Shown here piece after piece: positions 1 to 8,900 of a DNA stretch of 64,000 bases (positions are counted from its first letter, which is position 1; the number at the start of each line of letters is the position of its first letter). The translations under genes were made by a program, and so were the position numbers. The notes under the pieces are model-generated. The model had not been told where the DNA came from and did no database searches. It saw only the letters and a list, made by a program, of their open reading frames with translations. Source of the DNA: Methanomassiliicoccaceae archaeon UBA71 (GTDB lineage: Archaea; Thermoplasmatota; Thermoplasmata; Methanomassiliicoccales; Methanomethylophilaceae); the NCBI GenBank assembly GCA_002504405.1, contig DARO01000013.1, positions 1 through 64,000 on the forward strand, read 5' to 3'.

Positions 1-53
1 CTCATCCTCCGGACAACCCTCTTACATTTTTGAATCAATTCACTGGCATTTAT

Positions 54-61
54 GTTATATA
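54..61 (+). promoter_or_regulatory. TATA box for the MBL-fold gene
   Basis: The AT-rich element TTATATAG is centred about 26 nt upstream of the ATG at 84. That places the predicted transcription start on the start codon, so the mRNA is probably leaderless. The same spacing recurs at many genes in the window. Confidence 0.55.
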
Positions 62-83
62 GGACCATCCTCTACGTTGTTCG

Positions 84-728
84 ATGTCCATCCACCTGAT
101 ACAATCTGGCGTTTCTTACGATTCCAACATCTACCTCGTTGTCGCAGAGCGCACGATGCTGGTCGATGCTGGCACGGGTCTGGGACACGACAGGGTCGTC
201 AGCGAGGTCAGGAGGATCCTCGGCGACAGGCGTCTGGATCTCATCGTAGCCACCCACTGTCACTACGACCACGTGGGTGGATTGAAAGCCCTTGCAGACG
301 AGTTCGGCTCCCAGGTAATGGCTGGGGAGATGGACTCCCGTACCATACGGGAGGCCGATCGCGAACTGGTTCTGGGGGATCTGTTCGAGAGCGAGATGGC
401 CCCTGTGCCAGATGTATCCGATCTGGGCGACGGGGACGTCGTCGATCTTGGTGGCACGAGGTTCCATGTCATGCACACGCCCGGGCACACGAGGGGCAGC
501 ATATGCCTGTATGATGCGGAATCCAAGTCGCTGATATCGGGCGACACCCTATTCGAAAACGGTATCGGACGTACCGATTTTCCCGGAGGATCGTTCACCG
601 ACCTCCGCAATTCACTAGTCCGCATCAGTAACGTTGACATAAGGGAACTGTATCCGGGTCATGGAATCATCTGCAGGAACTACGGTCCCGCGTACATGAA
701 CAGGATCCTGACACTGGTAGGTGTATGA
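84..728 (+). CDS. MBL-fold metallo-hydrolase (glyoxalase II-like)
   Basis: A 214-residue metallo-beta-lactamase-fold hydrolase, probably cytosolic. The binuclear metal motif HxHxDH is seen as HCHYDH near residue 58. Further expected ligands lie in HTPGHT (about residue 133), GDTLF (about 151) and the C-terminal YPGHG. The length suits single-domain glyoxalase II-like hydrolases. The substrate cannot be read from sequence; thioesters or other small metabolites are typical. The ATG at 84 is chosen because a TATA box sits about 26 nt upstream and no longer ATG start is available. The stop codon directly abuts the next gene's ATG, so the two are probably co-transcribed. Confidence 0.85.
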   Translation: MSIHLIQSGVSYDSNIYLVVAERTMLVDAGTGLGHDRVVSEVRRILGDRRLDLIVATHCHYDHVGGLKALADEFGSQVMAGEMDSRTIREADRELVLGDLFESEMAPVPDVSDLGDGDVVDLGGTRFHVMHTPGHTRGSICLYDAESKSLISGDTLFENGIGRTDFPGGSFTDLRNSLVRISNVDIRELYPGHGIICRNYGPAYMNRILTLVGV

Positions 729-1367
729 ATGAAGATCATAAAATGCGATTACTCCCGCGGCTTCGACGCCCACTGCGAAGAGGCCGTTTCTGCTGCAGCA
801 GAGGACATCTCCGAGGGGAAGCTTATTGTCTATCCCACAGACACCGTCTACGGCATCGGTGCCGACATCTACAACGAATCTGCTGTGAAATCACTCTACG
901 TGGCCAAGAACAGGCCGTTCGACATGCCCCTTTCCGTCGCCGTCTCGGACAAGGCCATGCTCGAGAAGGTGGCGGTCCTCAACGAGAACGCAGACAAGCT
1001 CATCAAGGCGTTCCTCCCCGGTCCGCTGACCATCATAATCAAGAAGCAGTCCAATGTGCCAGACATAGTAACATCATCATCACAGAAGGTCGGTGTGCGC
1101 ATACCTGACAACAGGTTCGCCATGGAGCTCATAAGGCGCACCGGCCCCATCGTGGCGACGTCCGCCAACCTGCACTCCCACCCGGATGCGGTCTGCGTTG
1201 ACGCTGCCATCAACGATTTCGGTGATGCCGTAGACACCTACGTAGATGCAGGGCCCTGCGATATCGGGTTCCCCTCCACCATCGTATGGCTGATGGACAA
1301 GGAGGTTGAGATCGTCCGCCAGGGCGCCATCCCCGCAGAAAAGATCAAGGAAGTCTTAGAATGCTGA
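729..1367 (+). CDS. YrdC/Sua5-family threonylcarbamoyl-AMP synthase
   Basis: This family makes threonylcarbamoyl-AMP from threonine, bicarbonate and ATP, the first step of the universal t6A37 modification of ANN-decoding tRNAs. The nucleotide-binding signature YPTDTVYGIG is at residues 35-44, followed by the conserved KNRPFDMPL and the SANLHSHP segment. At 212 residues it is the short YrdC form without the C-terminal Sua5 domain found in many archaeal homologues. It starts immediately after the MBL gene and its last 7 nt overlap the MetAP gene, so the three form a translation-coupled operon. The related HypF-like role is unlikely given the lack of other domains. Confidence 0.85.
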   Translation: MKIIKCDYSRGFDAHCEEAVSAAAEDISEGKLIVYPTDTVYGIGADIYNESAVKSLYVAKNRPFDMPLSVAVSDKAMLEKVAVLNENADKLIKAFLPGPLTIIIKKQSNVPDIVTSSSQKVGVRIPDNRFAMELIRRTGPIVATSANLHSHPDAVCVDAAINDFGDAVDTYVDAGPCDIGFPSTIVWLMDKEVEIVRQGAIPAEKIKEVLEC

Positions 1368-2251
1368 CGGAGGATCAGTTGGCCAAGCTCCGCACTGCCG
1401 GGAAGGTCTCGGGTGCAGCGAGGGAGCTGGGACTGTCTATGGTTAAGGAGGGCGTTAAGCTCTACGATGTCGCGCAGGAGGTGGAGGGCTACATCCGCGA
1501 GCACGGGTGCGGCCTCGCCTTCCCCTGCAATATAAGCATAAACGAGATTGCAGCCCACTACACCCCGAGCTGCACGGACAAGACCGTGTTCCAGATCGGG
1601 GACGTGGTGAAGGTGGACTGCGGTGCAGAGCTGGACGGATTCGTCGGCGATACCGCAGGCACCGTCGAGGTCGGTACGAACTCCTACAGGGACCTGGTCG
1701 AGATCTCGAAGACAGCCAGGAACACCGTCGCCGAGTTCATCGGCGATGGGGTGCCCCTGGGGGAGATCGGAAGGGCCGTCCAGATGACGATCGAGGGCCG
1801 CGGGTTCCACCCGATAGTCAACCTCTGCGGACATCAGATCGAGCCCTACAATCTCCACGCCGGGCTCTCCGTTCCGAACTACGACAGCGGGGAGACGACC
1901 CAGGTCAAGGCCGGCATGACCGTCGCCATCGAGCCTTTCGCCACGAACGGCAGGGGAGAGGTCAAGAACGGGAAACCCGGCAACATCGTCAGGATCCTCA
2001 GGGAGAGGCCGATAGCTGACCCCAAGGCCCAGGAGTTCTTCGAGTACGTGAAGGGGGAGTTCAAGACGTTCCCCTTCTGTGCCAGGAGCTGCGACTTCCC
2101 CGATGCCGAGAAGCACGTCAGGAACCTAATCCGCCACGGGGTCCTCTCCAGCTACGCGCAGCTCGTCGAGGTCGACGGCGGCATAGTGTCGCAGCACGAA
2201 TACACGTTCTACATCGCCGGGAAGAGGGCAGAGGTCACGACCCTCCCGTAA
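1361..2251 (+). CDS. map: Methionine aminopeptidase, type II
   Basis: Removes the initiator methionine from nascent proteins. The 296-residue length and the insert in the second half are typical of archaeal/eukaryal type II enzymes. Metal-site residues are visible in order: the His in NEIAAHYTP, the Asp pair in KVDCGAELDGFVGDTAG, the His in NLCGHQIEPY, the Glu in TVAIEPFAT and the last Glu in SQHEYTFYI. The ATG at 1361 overlaps the end of the YrdC gene. It is followed after 34 nt by tRNA-Leu. It is one of the few genes here ending in TAA. Confidence 0.95.
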   Translation: MLTEDQLAKLRTAGKVSGAARELGLSMVKEGVKLYDVAQEVEGYIREHGCGLAFPCNISINEIAAHYTPSCTDKTVFQIGDVVKVDCGAELDGFVGDTAGTVEVGTNSYRDLVEISKTARNTVAEFIGDGVPLGEIGRAVQMTIEGRGFHPIVNLCGHQIEPYNLHAGLSVPNYDSGETTQVKAGMTVAIEPFATNGRGEVKNGKPGNIVRILRERPIADPKAQEFFEYVKGEFKTFPFCARSCDFPDAEKHVRNLIRHGVLSSYAQLVEVDGGIVSQHEYTFYIAGKRAEVTTLP

Positions 2252-2285
2252 ACGTTTTCAACCAAACCCCTTTCCACATCCTCAA

Positions 2286-2370
2286 GCTGGGGTAGCCGAG
2301 CCTGGTCAAAGGCGTGGGACTCAAGATCCCATATCGTAGGATTTCAAGGGTTCGAATCCCTTCCCCAGCA
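2286..2370 (+). tRNA. tRNA-Leu (CAA anticodon)
   Basis: The acceptor stem GCTGGGG (2286-2292) pairs with CCCCAGC (2363-2369). The anticodon stem TGGGA/TCCCA encloses the loop CTCAAGA, giving anticodon CAA, which reads UUG. There is a long class II variable arm, and the T-loop GGTTCGAATCC is intact. CCA follows directly at 2371-2373, so the 3' end appears genome-encoded. No intron is visible. Confidence 0.95.
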
Positions 2371-2415
2371 CCATCCTTCCCAGCACCCGTGCATGCCCAC
2401 GGGCGCACACGCACC

Positions 2416-2423
2416 TTTATTAA
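2416..2423 (+). promoter_or_regulatory. TATA box of the rps13 operon
   Basis: TTTATTAA lies in an otherwise GC-rich stretch. The predicted start of transcription, about 26 nt downstream, is near 2445. That leaves a leader of roughly 120 nt before rps13, unusually long for this genome. Confidence 0.5.
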
Positions 2424-2444
2424 GGATGAGCCTATCGCATCAAT

Positions 2445-2565
2445 CACGTAAACTCAGGACCCCCTCTCCGCAAGGGGAGGTGAACACTGAGAGCACCTCC
2501 CCCTGGGGACCGGTGCTTGTGCGTATCCCGCCCTAGGCGGATTGCATTTACGGAGGATAGCAGAA
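2445..2565 (+). promoter_or_regulatory. Structured 5' leader of the rps13 operon with competing hairpins
   Basis: A perfect 9-bp stem pairs GGGGAGGTG (2474-2482) with CACCTCCCC (2494-2502) around an 11-nt loop. The 5' arm GGGGAG can instead pair with CTCTCC (2464-2469) across a GCAA tetraloop, so the two hairpins exclude each other. A further CCGCC/GGCGG hairpin (2529-2540) and a GGAGG ribosome-binding site (2552-2556) follow. This looks like a regulatory leader, perhaps for autogenous control by a ribosomal protein. That role is inference. Confidence 0.5.
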
Positions 2566-3042
2566 ATGGCTAAGAAAAAGGAGACTCAGCCGACGGAGGA
2601 CGAGAACTTCAACTTCATCGTCCGTATCGTCAACTCCGACATCGACGGTCAGAAGAAGACCGTCGTCGGACTCCAGAGCATCAAAGGCGTTGGAAAGAGG
2701 GTTGCACAGATTGTCGCCAAGAAGGCGGATGTGGACCCCTCCGTGAAGATCGGATCCCTGTCCGATGAGAAGGTCAAGGAGATCGAGGCTCTCGTCAAGT
2801 CCTATGTCGAGTACGCCCCCACCTGGGCAATCAACAGGCAGAACGACTACGAGTCCGGGGCCGACATGCACTTGTTCGGCAACGACCTCGACATCATCCA
2901 GAAGGACGACATCAACAGGATGAAGATGATCCGCTGCTACCGCGGCATCAGGCACGAGGGCCACCACAAGGTCCGCGGCCAGAGGACCAGGTCCAACGGA
3001 AGGCACGGACTCACCATGGGTGTCCAGAGGAAATCCAACTGA
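2566..3042 (+). CDS. rps13: 30S ribosomal protein S13
   Basis: Head-of-subunit S13 protein (158 residues) with the core NFIVRIVNSDIDGQKK, GIKGVGKR-type helix and the C-terminal GIRHEGHHKVRGQRTRSNGRHG motif typical of archaeal/eukaryal S13. The ATG at 2566 is preferred over the in-frame TTG at 2542 because a GGAGG motif lies 9 nt upstream and the protein then begins with a typical lysine-rich archaeal N-terminus. It leads an operon with rps4, rps11 and rpoD in the usual euryarchaeal order. Confidence 0.95.
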   Translation: MAKKKETQPTEDENFNFIVRIVNSDIDGQKKTVVGLQSIKGVGKRVAQIVAKKADVDPSVKIGSLSDEKVKEIEALVKSYVEYAPTWAINRQNDYESGADMHLFGNDLDIIQKDDINRMKMIRCYRGIRHEGHHKVRGQRTRSNGRHGLTMGVQRKSN

Positions 3043-3052
3043 GGTGGTTTGA

Positions 3053-3700
3053 ATGGGAGACCCTAAGTTTTCACGCAAGACATACGACACACCCTCCCAC
3101 CCTTGGCAGGGCGAGAGGATCAAGGCAGAGGTCGAGGTCGTCAGGGCCTTCGGCCTGAAGAACAAGACCGAGGTCTGGAAGGCCGAGACCATCCTCAGGA
3201 ACCTGAGGAAGCAGTCCAGGGACCTCCAGGCACGCCTCAGGTCCGGCGACGCCCAGGCCAAGATCGAGGCAGACGCCCTGCTGGCCAAATGCGGCCGCCT
3301 TGGATACCTGCCCGTAGGATCCAACCTGAACGACATCCTTGCCCTGAAGGACGAGGACGTCCTGTCCCGCAGGCTCCAGACCATCGTCTACGAGAAGGGA
3401 CTGGCCAGCACCATCAAGCAGGCCAGGCAGATGATCACCCACGGCCACATCTTCATGAACGGCCACAGGGTGACCGTCCCCGGATACCTCGTGACCATCG
3501 CGGAGGAGTCCTCCATCGAGTTCAACCCCGCCTCTCCCTTCACCGACGAGATGCATCCCATGAGGATCTCCGCCGACCAGGCAGCCGCAAACGCTGCCAT
3601 GAGGGCCAAGGCCGAGGCCGACCAGGCCGCAGCCGATGCCGCCGCCGGAAAGGCGGATGCCGAGGAGGCAGGAATCACAGCAGAGGACGGTGTTCACTGA
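3053..3700 (+). CDS. rps4: 30S ribosomal protein S4
   Basis: Body-assembly 16S rRNA-binding protein S4, 215 residues. The RQARQMITHGHIFMNGHRV S4 RNA-binding motif lies near residues 125-145. It carries an unusual C-terminal tail of about 35 residues very rich in alanine and acidic residues, outside the conserved core. The start is 10 nt after rps13, with a GAGGTGG ribosome-binding site. Its stop overlaps the rps11 start as ATGA. Confidence 0.95.
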   Translation: MGDPKFSRKTYDTPSHPWQGERIKAEVEVVRAFGLKNKTEVWKAETILRNLRKQSRDLQARLRSGDAQAKIEADALLAKCGRLGYLPVGSNLNDILALKDEDVLSRRLQTIVYEKGLASTIKQARQMITHGHIFMNGHRVTVPGYLVTIAEESSIEFNPASPFTDEMHPMRISADQAAANAAMRAKAEADQAAADAAAGKADAEEAGITAEDGVH

Positions 3701-4086
3701 TGACAGCGAAATGGGGAATTGCCAACATCTACGCCAGCTACAACAACATCATGATCACCCTGACCGACATCACCGGCGCCGAGACCATCACCAAGGCCAC
3801 CGGCGGAATGGTTGTCAAGCAGGCCAAGGACGAGTCCTCGCCCTACGCAGCCCAGAAGGCGGCCGAGAAGGTCGCCGAGGTCGCCAAGGAGAGGGAGTTC
3901 GTCGGGATCCACGTCAGGGTCCGCGCACCCGGAGGAAACAAATCCGTCTCTCCCGGTCCCGGAGCCCAGGCCGCTATCCGTGCCCTCACCAGGGCCGGCC
4001 TGAAGATCGGCAGAATCGAGGATGTCACACCCATACCGCACGACGGTACCAAGAAGAAGGGCGGACGCAGGGGACGCAGGGTCTGA
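3700..4086 (+). CDS. rps11: 30S ribosomal protein S11
   Basis: Platform protein S11, 128 residues. It is recognised by GIANIYASYNN, the KQAKDESSPYAAQ segment, VRVRAPGGNKSVSPGPGAQAAIRAL and the terminal KKKGGRRGRRV, all strongly conserved in archaea. The ATG overlaps the rps4 stop (ATGA), implying translational coupling. The next gene is rpoD. Confidence 0.97.
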   Translation: MTAKWGIANIYASYNNIMITLTDITGAETITKATGGMVVKQAKDESSPYAAQKAAEKVAEVAKEREFVGIHVRVRAPGGNKSVSPGPGAQAAIRALTRAGLKIGRIEDVTPIPHDGTKKKGGRRGRRV

Positions 4087-4098
4087 GGGGGATCTCCT

Positions 4099-4935
4099 AT
4101 GGACATAGAGATTCTCGAAATGGCGGAGAGGAAGTGCAGGTTCATCCTGAAGAACTCCTCCCCCGCCATGGCGAACGCCCTCAGGAGGACACTCCTCTCC
4201 GACATCCCCAAGATGGCCATCGACAAGGTGGAGTTCCACCTCGGTCCCATCATGTACGATGACAAGGAGTACGAGAGCATCACGCCCTTGTTCGACGAGA
4301 TCATAGCCCACAGGCTGGGCATGGTCCCTGTGCCCACCGACCTGGACCTCTTCGTCCCGCAGAGCGAGTGCGCCTGCGGGGGCGAGGGATGCCCGAGCTG
4401 CACCATAATGTACAGCCTGAACAAGATCGGGCCTTGCACGGTGCTCTCCGGCGATCTCGAGCCCCTCGGGAACCCCGACCTCAGGGTCAAGGACGAGTTC
4501 ATACCCATAGTCGAGCTCACAGACGGCCAGGCAGTACTGATCTACGCCACCGCCGTCATGGGGACGGCCAAGAAGCACGTCAAGTGGCAGGTTGCCAACG
4601 GCGTAGGGTACAAGTACAGGCCCTCCGTCACGGTCAACCCTGCCTCCGCGGACGACGAGTTCGTCCTGGAGTGCGCCGATCTGTGCCCCAAGAAGGTCTT
4701 CGAGATCGAGGACGGCAGGCTTGTCGCCAAGAACCAGCTGGACTGCAGTCTCTGCAAGACCTGCATGGAGCACCTCGGCGAGCGCGGCGGCATAACCGTG
4801 GACGCCGACGACACCGAGTTCGTCTTCAAGTTCGAGACCGACGGCTCGCTCACTGCCCAGCAGGCCCTCGACAAGGCCGTTGAGATCCTGGCCCAGGAGG
4901 CCAAGGACTTCAAGGACCAGATCGAGGCCCTCTGA
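4099..4935 (+). CDS. rpo3: DNA-directed RNA polymerase subunit D (Rpo3)
   Basis: Assembly-platform subunit of archaeal RNA polymerase, equivalent to bacterial alpha and eukaryal Rpb3. The alpha-like start FILKNSSPAMANALRRTLLSDIPKMAID is clear. Two cysteine groups are visible: C91, C93, C98 and C101 near residue 95, and C192/C196 with C216/C219/C222 in a ferredoxin-like insert able to hold one or two Fe-S clusters. Such clusters are known in the D subunit of many methanogens. It is the last gene of the rps13 operon and is followed by a terminator-like hairpin. Confidence 0.95.
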   Translation: MDIEILEMAERKCRFILKNSSPAMANALRRTLLSDIPKMAIDKVEFHLGPIMYDDKEYESITPLFDEIIAHRLGMVPVPTDLDLFVPQSECACGGEGCPSCTIMYSLNKIGPCTVLSGDLEPLGNPDLRVKDEFIPIVELTDGQAVLIYATAVMGTAKKHVKWQVANGVGYKYRPSVTVNPASADDEFVLECADLCPKKVFEIEDGRLVAKNQLDCSLCKTCMEHLGERGGITVDADDTEFVFKFETDGSLTAQQALDKAVEILAQEAKDFKDQIEAL

Positions 4936-4946
4936 CAAACTTTCAA

Positions 4947-4965
4947 GCCCCTCCGCTGGAGGGGC
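4947..4965 (+). terminator. Terminator hairpin after rpoD
   Basis: GCCCCTCC and GGAGGGGC flank a short loop, followed by a pyrimidine-rich tract (CCTTCCTTCTTCC). It lies 12 nt after the rpoD stop. Confidence 0.55.
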
Positions 4966-5042
4966 CCTTCCTTCTTCCAAACTATCGATCCGCCGAGCCT
5001 TCCCAGGCTGGCTTTATCTACCTGTGCGGCATGATGGGACGC

Positions 5043-5900
5043 ATGAGATGCCCAAGCTGCGGTTACGAGTCGAATCCCCAGGGCGCTGAGTTCTGTGTCG
5101 CCTGCGGAGCCTATTTCAACGGCAAGACGCCGGCGGAGAATCCGCAGCAGTCCGTATGGCAGCAGATGCCGGGGCCGCAGGCCCAGGCGGCCGCGTCAAG
5201 GCAGAAGGCGCCCGTAGGGACGGCCGGAGGATGGATCTCGAGGGTGAGGGGCGGCGAGGTCATCGACGATGAGAAGTACGCCGATCTGATCGCGGACTGC
5301 CTCGACGACATCCGGAGGCCATCCATGCCGCAGGCGGGTGCGCAGCCAGAGGAGGGCCTATCGGATCTCGCCCTCATGCTGGAGGACCGCGAGCTTCTTC
5401 CAGACATGATGTCGGCTATGAAGGCCAGGTCCCTCGGTGAGGGGGACCGTCCCAGCGCCATGCAGTCCGCTAACGAGTACACGTTCCTCGCTCTTGAGAC
5501 GTTCTCGGTATACACCGATCTGGGCGACATGGCGGACATCTGCGCCACGGCGGCCAGCGATCTGGGCGATCTTTGTGCCCATATGAAGGAACTTCCAGAG
5601 GTCCAGGCGAAGGGCCCGACCCAGGTGGAGTTCCTGGACAATTACGCATCCTTCTTCACGATGATGGAGGGCAGGATGCGTGCAAGGATGGCGGAGGAGT
5701 CACCCGAGAGGCTCGAGTACCTGTCGGACTACTGGGCGGAGAAGTCCGGGAAGAGGTTCACGCAGCTCGCCTACGGGGCTGCCAACATGAACGTCCAGCT
5801 CCTGGGGTCCGGATGGCTCTCCACAAAGATCGCCACGAAGGGCCGTGACATGCAGCTGGACACGTTCATCAGTATTTACTTCAGTCCGAAGCAGCCGTGA
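5043..5900 (+). CDS. Zinc-ribbon protein with acidic helical domain, unknown function
   Basis: A predicted cytosolic protein of about 285 residues. An N-terminal zinc ribbon (CPSCGYES...FCVACGAYF) is followed by a Pro/Gln-rich linker and a long mostly helical acidic domain. I do not recognise a named family. The organisation resembles the protein at 40405-41325. Two starts are possible, ATG at 5031 and ATG at 5043. A TATA-like TTTATCTA (5013-5020) sits 26 nt before 5043, which favours a leaderless start there. Its TGA directly abuts the convergent polC stop with no intervening base. Confidence 0.7.
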   Translation: MRCPSCGYESNPQGAEFCVACGAYFNGKTPAENPQQSVWQQMPGPQAQAAASRQKAPVGTAGGWISRVRGGEVIDDEKYADLIADCLDDIRRPSMPQAGAQPEEGLSDLALMLEDRELLPDMMSAMKARSLGEGDRPSAMQSANEYTFLALETFSVYTDLGDMADICATAASDLGDLCAHMKELPEVQAKGPTQVEFLDNYASFFTMMEGRMRARMAEESPERLEYLSDYWAEKSGKRFTQLAYGAANMNVQLLGSGWLSTKIATKGRDMQLDTFISIYFSPKQP

Positions 5901-8900
5901 TCAGAAGAAGTCCGAGAGCTTGCACTTCTTGACCTTGTCGTTGTTGAAGACGGAATCCATGCTCATCTCAAGGATTTCCACCCTTTCGCGGGTGTAGGTG
6001 TCGAGTCCGTACTTCTCACCTATTGTCTTGGAGATCTCCAGATACTTCTTCACGCTGGCCTCGTGGACGGTCAGGGTCAGGGCGTTACCGCACTTGTTGC
6101 ACTTGCCGGACAACGGCATCCTGCGGTACTTCTCGCCGCATTTGGTGCATCTCACCGTCTGCGTGGAGAAGCTCCTCAGGTTCCCGATCATGTCCGGGAG
6201 GAAGTGCTTGTTGAGGACGCGCCTGGCGACGTCCTGCTCGTCCACGGCGCGGATCTTCTTCCCGAGCATGAGCTGTGCATCCATCTTGTCCATCATCGTC
6301 TCCAGGGTGGTGTAGGCCGAGTATTTGGGACCGTACGAGATATCGTGGGTGTCGTGAGTGAACCCGAGGTGCTCGTACTGGTCGGGCGTCCCTATCCTGC
6401 CCGCGATGAGATCCATCTTCTTCTCGATCTCCTTGGGATCCTTCATCTCCATTGCTGCGCGGTACAGCTCCAGCGGGTATTCCCTGAGGCAGTCCACATT
6501 GTGGGCCTCCTTGTCGATCTCGTTGGGGTCGAGTCTCGTGGTAAGGACGAGGGGGGCGTCCATGAGGCCGCCGCGCCTGTCGGGCAGGAAGGTCCTAGAG
6601 AAGTTCAGAAGGCCGTCCAGGGCCAGGATCACGCAGTCCTCGTCCCCGTCGCAGTTCCTCCTCTTTGCAGCATGGAAGAACGGGTGGCCGTAGCATCCGC
6701 GCAGGTCTGCGTACCCGATGATCCTGCACAGGATCCCTCCGGATGTGTGCGGGGCCAGGCCGAATGTGATGTGTCCGATCAGGTCCTCCTTGGTTTTCAC
6801 GTTGTAGTACCTGGGCAGGTGGTAGAACTCCTCGAGCTCGTCATCCAGGAACCTGGCGACGTTGACGAGGTAGGAACCGCAGTCCTTGGCAGGTATGATG
6901 TCCTGCACCTTCAGCTCGCATATCTGCTCCGGGTCCACGAGGGGATCCCCGTTCCAATCGGTGTCGTAACCGAGCTCGTGGGCCTTCTCTATGCTGAGGC
7001 CGATCTCCCTCGGTCTGAAGTGGGTGAGCGGGATGTCGGTCATGTCGAACCTTATCGTCCCGTCCTTGAACGTGCTGACGCCGTTCTTCTGCCTCAGTAT
7101 CCCCTTCTCCAGGGGTTCGCACGTCTTTATCCTCGAGATGAGGGCATCGACGCACTTCAGCTCCGAAGGCTGCTTCTCCCCGAGCCCTTCGCAGGCCGCC
7201 CTGTACTCGGCCTCCAGGTCTATGCTGATGGGGGCGGGCCCCATGTTACCGTACTCGTTCTGCTTGGGCGTGTACTGCGTGTGGGAGCCGCACAGGCGGC
7301 ACCAGTTGCGGAAAGTGTACTGGTGGCATATTGGGCAGAACCTGTTCCCGACCTCCACGGACACCTCCGGCTTCGCGCCCCTGCTCCTGGACGCGTTCTC
7401 CTTGCATACCTTGATGGCGGCGTTCATCTCCCTCCCTGCGTCGGCATCCTTGCCTACAGGGAATATGGAATGCACCTTGGGGGTCTGCTCCCTCTCCTTC
7501 GCCTTCTCGGGGCGGGCCATCCTGGTTCCTACGCGGGTCATCGCCCTCGCGCGGACCTCGTACCCCGCCGCCCTGCTGATGGCCTCCAGGGTGTCGTCCC
7601 CTTCGAGCTCCGGGCCAGCTCCAAGCTTGCCATCGATTACCGTTATCCCGAGGCAGTCGAGCATCGGGAGGGAGTACCTCTCGTCGATGACCACACGGCC
7701 GTCCACGATCCTGTGGAGGGCGCAAAGGTCCTCCAGCATGCGCTTGGAAACCGGCTCCCTCTCGACAGAAAGGTTCCTTCCGTCGTACGTCCCCGTCGCG
7801 AGCACATGACTTCTCAGGGCCCTGATCCTGTCAAGCTCCCAGTCGGACCAGAAGAGGTTGAACTTGGGATGCATCGGGACGCCCAACTCCCGGCACATCT
7901 CCTTGGCGCGCTCATAAGTGGGATCCTTCCAGTCCTCGGGGAGATCGCCCTTCTCGAGAATCTCGAGGCGGTGCCATTCTATGGGATACCCGCAGGGCAC
8001 GAGCTTGTGGTTGTTCTCGCAGAACTCACCGAACGGGACCAGGATCTCCCCGTTGTCCACTATCTCGGCGATCATGCTCTTGACCTCGAGAACATCCTCC
8101 TTAGTGTGGCAGTACACGAGGTCCCCGTTGCGCAACAGGAGGGTCGGCCCCTCGAGCTCGTCGCACGGCGTGACCACGCATGCCTTCCCAGGCCTCTCGA
8201 TCTTGACCTGCGTACCGAGGGCCATGAACTCGTCCATGGCGTACATGCTGCCCGTGTTGAACGCAAGGGCGGCCAGTCCGGACGTCCTCGCGCGCCCGTA
8301 TCTCAGCCGGAATCCCCCGACAGCGCAGGGGTGTCCGAAGATGGGGCGCCCGGCGACGATGTCCATGAGGTACTTCTCCTTGGGCTCGACCTTGGGCTTC
8401 GCCTTGACCTCCTCCTTCGCGCCCTGAGTGTCCTTGGCCGGCTCCTTATGGCTGTGGGCGTCCAGGAACTTCCCTATGAAGTCCCATCCCTCGAGGCCCA
8501 GCTTATCAACGTGCTTCTTGAGCTTCGAGGCTTTCTGGCACATCCCTTCGGCGATGACGAGGCAGGCACCTCCCCTGACGCGGTTCGTGTCGATGCGGGG
8601 CAGGTCCCTGAAACCGGAGATCTCCATGGTCTCCGTACCCTCCCCGTCTACGCATACGGGGCAGTTCCTCACAATCAGGTCGATCTCCTCGGATGTCGGG
8701 GAGTACTGGAGATGCTGGCACTGCTTGTACAGGGGTATCTCCTCATCGAACCTGGCTATCTCCCCCTCCGTAGGCACGTACTTGCCTATCCCAAGCTCCG
8801 TCCTGACGACGTCCGCGATGAGGACGCTCATGGCCTGGCCGGTACCACCCGCTGCGCGTATGGGTCCGGCGAAAACCAGGTCCACGTAGTTCGTCCCGTC

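Noticed and set aside
2235..2447. Minus-strand small open frame across tRNA-Leu
   Set aside because: It simply reads the tRNA complement, a well-known artefact.
3694..4980. Minus-strand open frame of 428 codons across rps11-rpoD
   Set aside because: Antisense shadow of ribosomal and polymerase genes, with biased composition.
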